56,590 bases of DNA, taken from positions 1 through 56,590 of the forward strand of contig JALNXG010000019.1 of the NCBI GenBank assembly GCA_023230485.1, in the 5' to 3' direction. The stretch comes from Melioribacteraceae bacterium. GTDB taxonomy: Bacteria; Bacteroidota; Ignavibacteria; Ignavibacteriales; Melioribacteraceae. The position numbers and the translations under genes were made by a program. Shown here in pieces: positions 53,429 through 56,590 of this stretch; the stretch's first letter is position 1, and each line of letters begins with the position of its first letter. The notes under the pieces are model-generated. The model worked only from the letters and a program-made list of their open reading frames with translations, made no database searches and was not told the origin of the DNA.

Positions 53429-53868
53429 TTTATTAAAGAAACTCCTACCCCATTTTCAAATACTAAAATGCCTCCGTATAAACCGGTATATACAACTAGT
53501 ATTAATCCCAGTATAGAGAGTATAATAATTAAGAGCCGATATTTTTTTTCTGTTTTTTTCTTAATAAAAAAATAGAATTTTATAACTAATACACCTAAAT
53601 AATAGAATAATGTATAAGTTGCAAGGTTTTCATGCAACTCTATTAATTCAGAAACACCTTTTCCGCCACTAATAGTATTTTCTTGATAGATTTGGTGCGC
53701 AAGATTGCCTGTCAGTACACTTAGCAATGCAAATATTATCCCTGCTATAAGTAAACCAAAAGATGCTTCATCATACTCCGGTTTATACTTCGCTATTATC
53801 TCAAATACAGTATATACAAAAAAAAGTACAATCGGGAAATGTGTAATAAACGGATGGAAGTCTATCAT
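53425..53868 (-). CDS. DUF2231-family inner membrane protein
   Basis: 147 residues with four hydrophobic helices. The N-terminal HPFITHFPIVLFF motif, the LHENLATYTLFYY helix and the C-terminal YGGILVFENGVGV motif are typical of DUF2231, whose conserved histidines suggest a haem or metal site. Function unestablished. Overlaps both neighbours by 4 bp. Confidence 0.8.
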   Translation of the reverse strand: MIDFHPFITHFPIVLFFVYTVFEIIAKYKPEYDEASFGLLIAGIIFALLSVLTGNLAHQIYQENTISGGKGVSELIELHENLATYTLFYYLGVLVIKFYFFIKKKTEKKYRLLIIILSILGLILVVYTGLYGGILVFENGVGVSLIK

Positions 53869-54344
53869 TTTTTATTAAATATCCTTTTCATTTTTTTATG
53901 CCGATCACTGAACATCAAATATAATTGGAAATAAAAAAAAGGATAAAATATTGCTCCACCATAGGGTAAAAATTCAATCCTATCAGTCATTAAAACCATT
54001 GTTCCCTTTTGTTCAAAAAGGTGGTAATGCTTCCAATACTTAAACATTCCTTTCCGTTGAGTATCCAATATCAATTTATTATGGATGCATTCTTCAACGT
54101 ACAATTCCCAATTAACTTCAAATCCAAGAACACTTATTACTATATTGATTTCAGAATCTTTTTTTAATGGATTATCAGAAATTTTTAGAGACTTAATATT
54201 AATATAAAAGGGATTCACTTTCTTCACATTATTAGTGTCTAAATGAAACCTGAATAAGTCTTCTATATTTGCTTCAAGAAGAACGGTTTTTTTAAAATAG
54301 TATTTTTTTATATTATCCACAGAGAACACTTCCGCCATTAACAT
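53865..54344 (-). CDS. SRPBCC (START-like) ligand-binding protein
   Basis: 159 residues. YYFKKTVLLEANIEDLFRFHLDTNNVKKVNP is the characteristic N-terminal strand and helix pair of SRPBCC/polyketide-cyclase proteins. The EFLPYGGAIFYPFF segment and the long C-terminal helix (MFSDRHKKMKRIF) complete the fold. It binds an unknown hydrophobic ligand. The frame overlaps the SDR gene end by 32 bp; a GTG or internal start would shorten this, so the first 10 residues are uncertain. Confidence 0.75.
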   Translation of the reverse strand: MLMAEVFSVDNIKKYYFKKTVLLEANIEDLFRFHLDTNNVKKVNPFYINIKSLKISDNPLKKDSEINIVISVLGFEVNWELYVEECIHNKLILDTQRKGMFKYWKHYHLFEQKGTMVLMTDRIEFLPYGGAIFYPFFYFQLYLMFSDRHKKMKRIFNKK

Positions 54345-55068
54345 TAAGGATTTCCCCTGTAATGTGGCGAGCCATCTCGGATGCTAAAAATAATGTTGGT
54401 CCGGCAATATCTTCTGCTGTTGCAATTCTGCCTACCGGAATTCCATCTATAATTTTCTTAACCAATTCTTTATCTGAAAAAACTCCATCATTCATATCTG
54501 TAACAACCCAACCGGGAGCAACAGAATTAACTGTAATATTATAAGGAGCTAATTCTACTGCTAAGGATTTGGTGAATGAAATCATTCCCCCTTTTGAAGC
54601 GGCATAATGGGAATGGAATGCCTCCCCTCTCTGCCCTGCTGTAGATGAAATATTTATTATCCTTCCAAATTTATTCGTCTTCATTGAAGGCATTACAGCT
54701 TTTACAAATAAGAAATTAGAAGTTAAGTTTATCCTCAGCAATTTTTCCCAATGCTCTAATGTCATATTATCCATATCACCATCATTCCAAATTCCTGCAT
54801 TATGAACTAAAACGTCCACCTTTCCAAATTCCTTTATAGCATCTGTCACGCAACTATTTATCTCATCTTCTGATTCCATATCAACTTTTACAGCTTTTAT
54901 CTTAACCTTATCTTTCCATTTTTCAACTAATTTATCTGCGGCGGATTTTGCACTTATATACGTAAATACAATATCCGAACCGGCTGCAGCGAAAAGGTCA
55001 ATACAGGATGCTCCAATGCCTCTTGAACCACCGGTAATCAATGTTACTTTGTTTTCTAAATTTATCAT
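54313..55068 (-). CDS. 3-oxoacyl-ACP reductase-like SDR (FabG-like)
   Basis: 251 residues counted from the ATG at 55068; the open frame extends upstream to 55155, but that part overlaps truA by 86 bp and lacks the family's N-terminus. NAD(P) motif GGSRGIG at 13-19, NAG at 90-92, catalytic Ser142, Tyr155 and Lys159 (SSTAGQRG; YAASK). Reduces a keto group; fatty-acid synthesis is the default role. Its neighbours (SRPBCC, DUF2231) suggest a lipid-related or secondary pathway instead. One bp after truA. Confidence 0.9.
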   Translation of the reverse strand: MINLENKVTLITGGSRGIGASCIDLFAAAGSDIVFTYISAKSAADKLVEKWKDKVKIKAVKVDMESEDEINSCVTDAIKEFGKVDVLVHNAGIWNDGDMDNMTLEHWEKLLRINLTSNFLFVKAVMPSMKTNKFGRIINISSTAGQRGEAFHSHYAASKGGMISFTKSLAVELAPYNITVNSVAPGWVVTDMNDGVFSDKELVKKIIDGIPVGRIATAEDIAGPTLFLASEMARHITGEILNVNGGSVLCG

Positions 55069-55069
55069 T

Positions 55070-55804
55070 CTAATACTCCACTTTATATAAAAATAATCCT
55101 TTAGCAGGAATCGATTCACCAGCTTTCGCTCGATCCTTTTGAGAAATAATTCCAACTAATTGACAAGAATCTCCGCCAGTTTTATTTATTTCGAGCAGTG
55201 TTCCTGTAATTGCCCTCACCATTCCATGCAAAAATCTATTTGCCGATATAACAAAATAAATAAATTCTTTATTCTCTTTCCAATATGCTTTCTTAATTGT
55301 ACAATTAAAATTATTTAAATCCGGATTCTTTCGCGAAAAAGAAGAAAAATCTTTTTCTCCAATTAATTCCTGAGATAATTTATTTAATTCTCTAATTGAT
55401 AATTTTTTATGGAATGGATAATAATAAGAGTAGTTTTTATAGAATGGACTTTTAAATTTACTGATTATATAGAGATATTTTCTTTCTTTTGCATCAAAAC
55501 GTGAATGGAAATCCTCATCAACTTCTTCAACATTTACAACAGAAATAGCACCTGGTAAAATACAATTTAAAGAATAGCGAAATTTTTCTTGATCTAATTT
55601 TTGATCAACTTTAAAATTAGCAACCTGCCCGAGAGCATGAACTCCGGTATCAGTGCGACCTGAACCAATTAAATTTATTTCAGTCCTTAAGACTGTCTTT
55701 ATAGCTTCGGTTATCTCAGATTGAATTGACTTAGCATTTATTTGAGATTGCCATCCACAATAATTTGTTCCTTCATATTGGATGGTGAGCTTATAGTTGT
55801 TCAT
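55070..55804 (-). CDS. truA: tRNA pseudouridine(38-40) synthase TruA
   Basis: 244 residues. The catalytic Asp52 is in GRTDTGVHALGQ, with the conserved YEGTNYCGWQ near the N-terminus and the RFLHGMVRAITG motif late in the protein. Converts uridines 38-40 of the anticodon stem to pseudouridine. Its ATG overlaps the stop of the DUF5683 gene (TAATG). Confidence 0.97.
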   Translation of the reverse strand: MNNYKLTIQYEGTNYCGWQSQINAKSIQSEITEAIKTVLRTEINLIGSGRTDTGVHALGQVANFKVDQKLDQEKFRYSLNCILPGAISVVNVEEVDEDFHSRFDAKERKYLYIISKFKSPFYKNYSYYYPFHKKLSIRELNKLSQELIGEKDFSSFSRKNPDLNNFNCTIKKAYWKENKEFIYFVISANRFLHGMVRAITGTLLEINKTGGDSCQLVGIISQKDRAKAGESIPAKGLFLYKVEY

Positions 55805-56517
55805 TAAAAAGTTTTTACAAAACTTAAAGATATCCCACTCGGCAGATTAGGATCATTAACTAATCCAACCGAAATATTCCAGCTTAAATTTTCTTCAAGT
55901 CCTTTGTTATATTTATTTACAAGTCTAACAGCGTTTATGGCACTTACAATTCTATTCAAGACCAAAGCACCGACAGCGAAGCGAATACTATTATATGCGT
56001 TCTCGCTTGAAGACCACATTTCTCTATATTTTCTTCTTTCATTATTAGTCTTCCAATCCCAGTAATGCGTTTTCACATCATAAACTTGATTAAACTGTCT
56101 ATTTAATTCCTTCTCCCTATTAAATTCATAAATGCTTATATAAGAACTAATATTAGCATAATAATCTTCATCTTTTCCTGAATTAGAAATGCCGCCATCG
56201 GACTGGGCAAATGATTTATAGTTATCTTTCTGCCAGTTTCCATAAATATTAAGTCCCGCTAATGCGCCCCAGAATACTCCATCGGCAACAGTAAAATAAA
56301 TGCCCGTATCATAACCATCTGCATATAATTCTCCCATCCCAGGAAGTAAAAGAGAATATGCTATTGCCAATCCCGCATTCTTCTTCTCGCTTAATTGGAA
56401 ATTGAATGTACCCGATTTTACTTTTGCATCTTCTGAATCAGTATTAAATGCCAAACTCTGTGAGTTTATTTTAGTAGAACATAACAATAGTAATAAAATT
56501 ATTGATAGGTTTTTCAT
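55804..56517 (-). CDS. DUF5683-like outer membrane/periplasmic protein
   Basis: 237 residues. Signal peptide ending near INSQ; after about residue 45 comes KNAGLAIAYSLLLPGMGELYADGYDTGIYF, the P-G-x-G-x-x-Y motif with hydrophobic helices shared by DUF5683-type proteins of Bacteroidota. The rest is charged and ends in NLPSGISLSFVKTF. Function unknown. It heads a compact run of eight minus-strand genes. Confidence 0.7.
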   Translation of the reverse strand: MKNLSIILLLLLCSTKINSQSLAFNTDSEDAKVKSGTFNFQLSEKKNAGLAIAYSLLLPGMGELYADGYDTGIYFTVADGVFWGALAGLNIYGNWQKDNYKSFAQSDGGISNSGKDEDYYANISSYISIYEFNREKELNRQFNQVYDVKTHYWDWKTNNERRKYREMWSSSENAYNSIRFAVGALVLNRIVSAINAVRLVNKYNKGLEENLSWNISVGLVNDPNLPSGISLSFVKTF

Positions 56518-56539
56518 ATTGATTTCCCTTAAAAGAATA

Positions 56540-56590
56540 TTATTGAACAGTACAAATATCCTGATAAACCTCCTTTAATTTTACGTCAAC
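56540..56590 (-). CDS. Possible C-terminal end of an upstream gene (edge fragment)
   Basis: Reading leftwards from the window end, only one frame is open: 16 codons (VDVKLKEVYQDICTVQ) then TAA at 56540. The other two frames stop at once. It may be the tail of a gene whose body lies outside; too short to identify. Confidence 0.3.
   Translation of the reverse strand, partial: VDVKLKEVYQDICTVQ

Noticed and set aside
55069..55155. 29-residue N-terminal extension of the SDR protein into truA
   Set aside because: It overlaps the conserved end of truA in another frame and the SDR family begins at the internal methionine one bp after the truA stop.

Overview
The window is AT-rich chromosomal DNA from a Gram-negative member of the Bacteroidota/Chlorobiota (FCB) group, most likely Ignavibacteria or a relative. 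The evidence is an Oar-like TonB-dependent receptor, DUF4783, DUF5683 and DUF2231 proteins, a tiny AURKAIP1/COX24 (mS38-like) ribosomal protein, and TAnnTTTG promoter elements, combined with clear Shine-Dalgarno sequences (AAGGAGG) that classical Bacteroidetes mostly lack. The taxonomic placement is inference. No insertion sequence, prophage, CRISPR array or other mobile element was seen.

Layout. 1-1245 (-): 5' part of a dTDP-glucose 4,6-dehydratase gene and a small outer-membrane protein. 1305-17390 (-): a complete, tightly overlapping division and cell wall (dcw) operon, mraZ-rsmH-ftsL-ftsI-murE-murF-mraY-murD-ftsW-murG-murC-ftsQ-ftsA-ftsZ. It has a candidate promoter and a four-copy 10-bp MraZ-type operator at its head and a hairpin terminator after ftsZ; murB and ddl are absent. 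17468-20965 (-): an orphan PAS histidine kinase, tRNA-Thr(CGT), an unlisted 31-residue mS38/bS22-like ribosomal protein, a zinc-ribbon/TPR membrane protein and an HU-family protein. 21203-24907 (+): two paralogous membrane-anchored proteins with disordered tails, then a CopZ-like chaperone and a CopA-type copper ATPase. 24915-27387: a CBS-less IMP dehydrogenase/GMP reductase-like enzyme (-) and a POT-type peptide transporter (+). 27433-35192 (-): DUF4783 protein, a very large NtrY-like multi-domain sensor kinase and a RecB/AddA-like helicase-nuclease, packed without gaps. 35277-39163 (-): a fibronectin-type lipoprotein and the pyrR-pyrB-pyrC operon, preceded by what looks like a PyrR-controlled attenuator. 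39251: tRNA-Pro(CGG). 39391-43000 (-): cell-envelope proteins (OmpA, lipoprotein, YjbH-like). 43199 (+): YajQ. 43750 (-): Oar-like receptor. 47194-51020 (+): NPP phosphodiesterase and an M16 peptidase pair. 50994-56517 (-): DUF5683-truA-SDR-SRPBCC-DUF2231-OMP-crotonase-YibQ-like run.

How the genes work together. The dcw operon makes UDP-MurNAc-pentapeptide of the meso-diaminopimelate type (MurC, D, E, F), lipid I and II (MraY, MurG), and polymerises and cross-links it at the septum (FtsW, FtsI), with FtsZ/FtsA/FtsQ/FtsL as the division scaffold. The pyr operon covers two steps of de novo pyrimidine synthesis and its own regulator. The most interesting signals are regulatory: the MraZ box array, and the pyr leader, where a PyrR-loop-like hairpin precedes a terminator that also holds the likely ribosome-binding site. 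The least explained coding signals are the paired membrane-anchored disordered proteins at 21203-22419 and the DUF4783/giant kinase/helicase operon.
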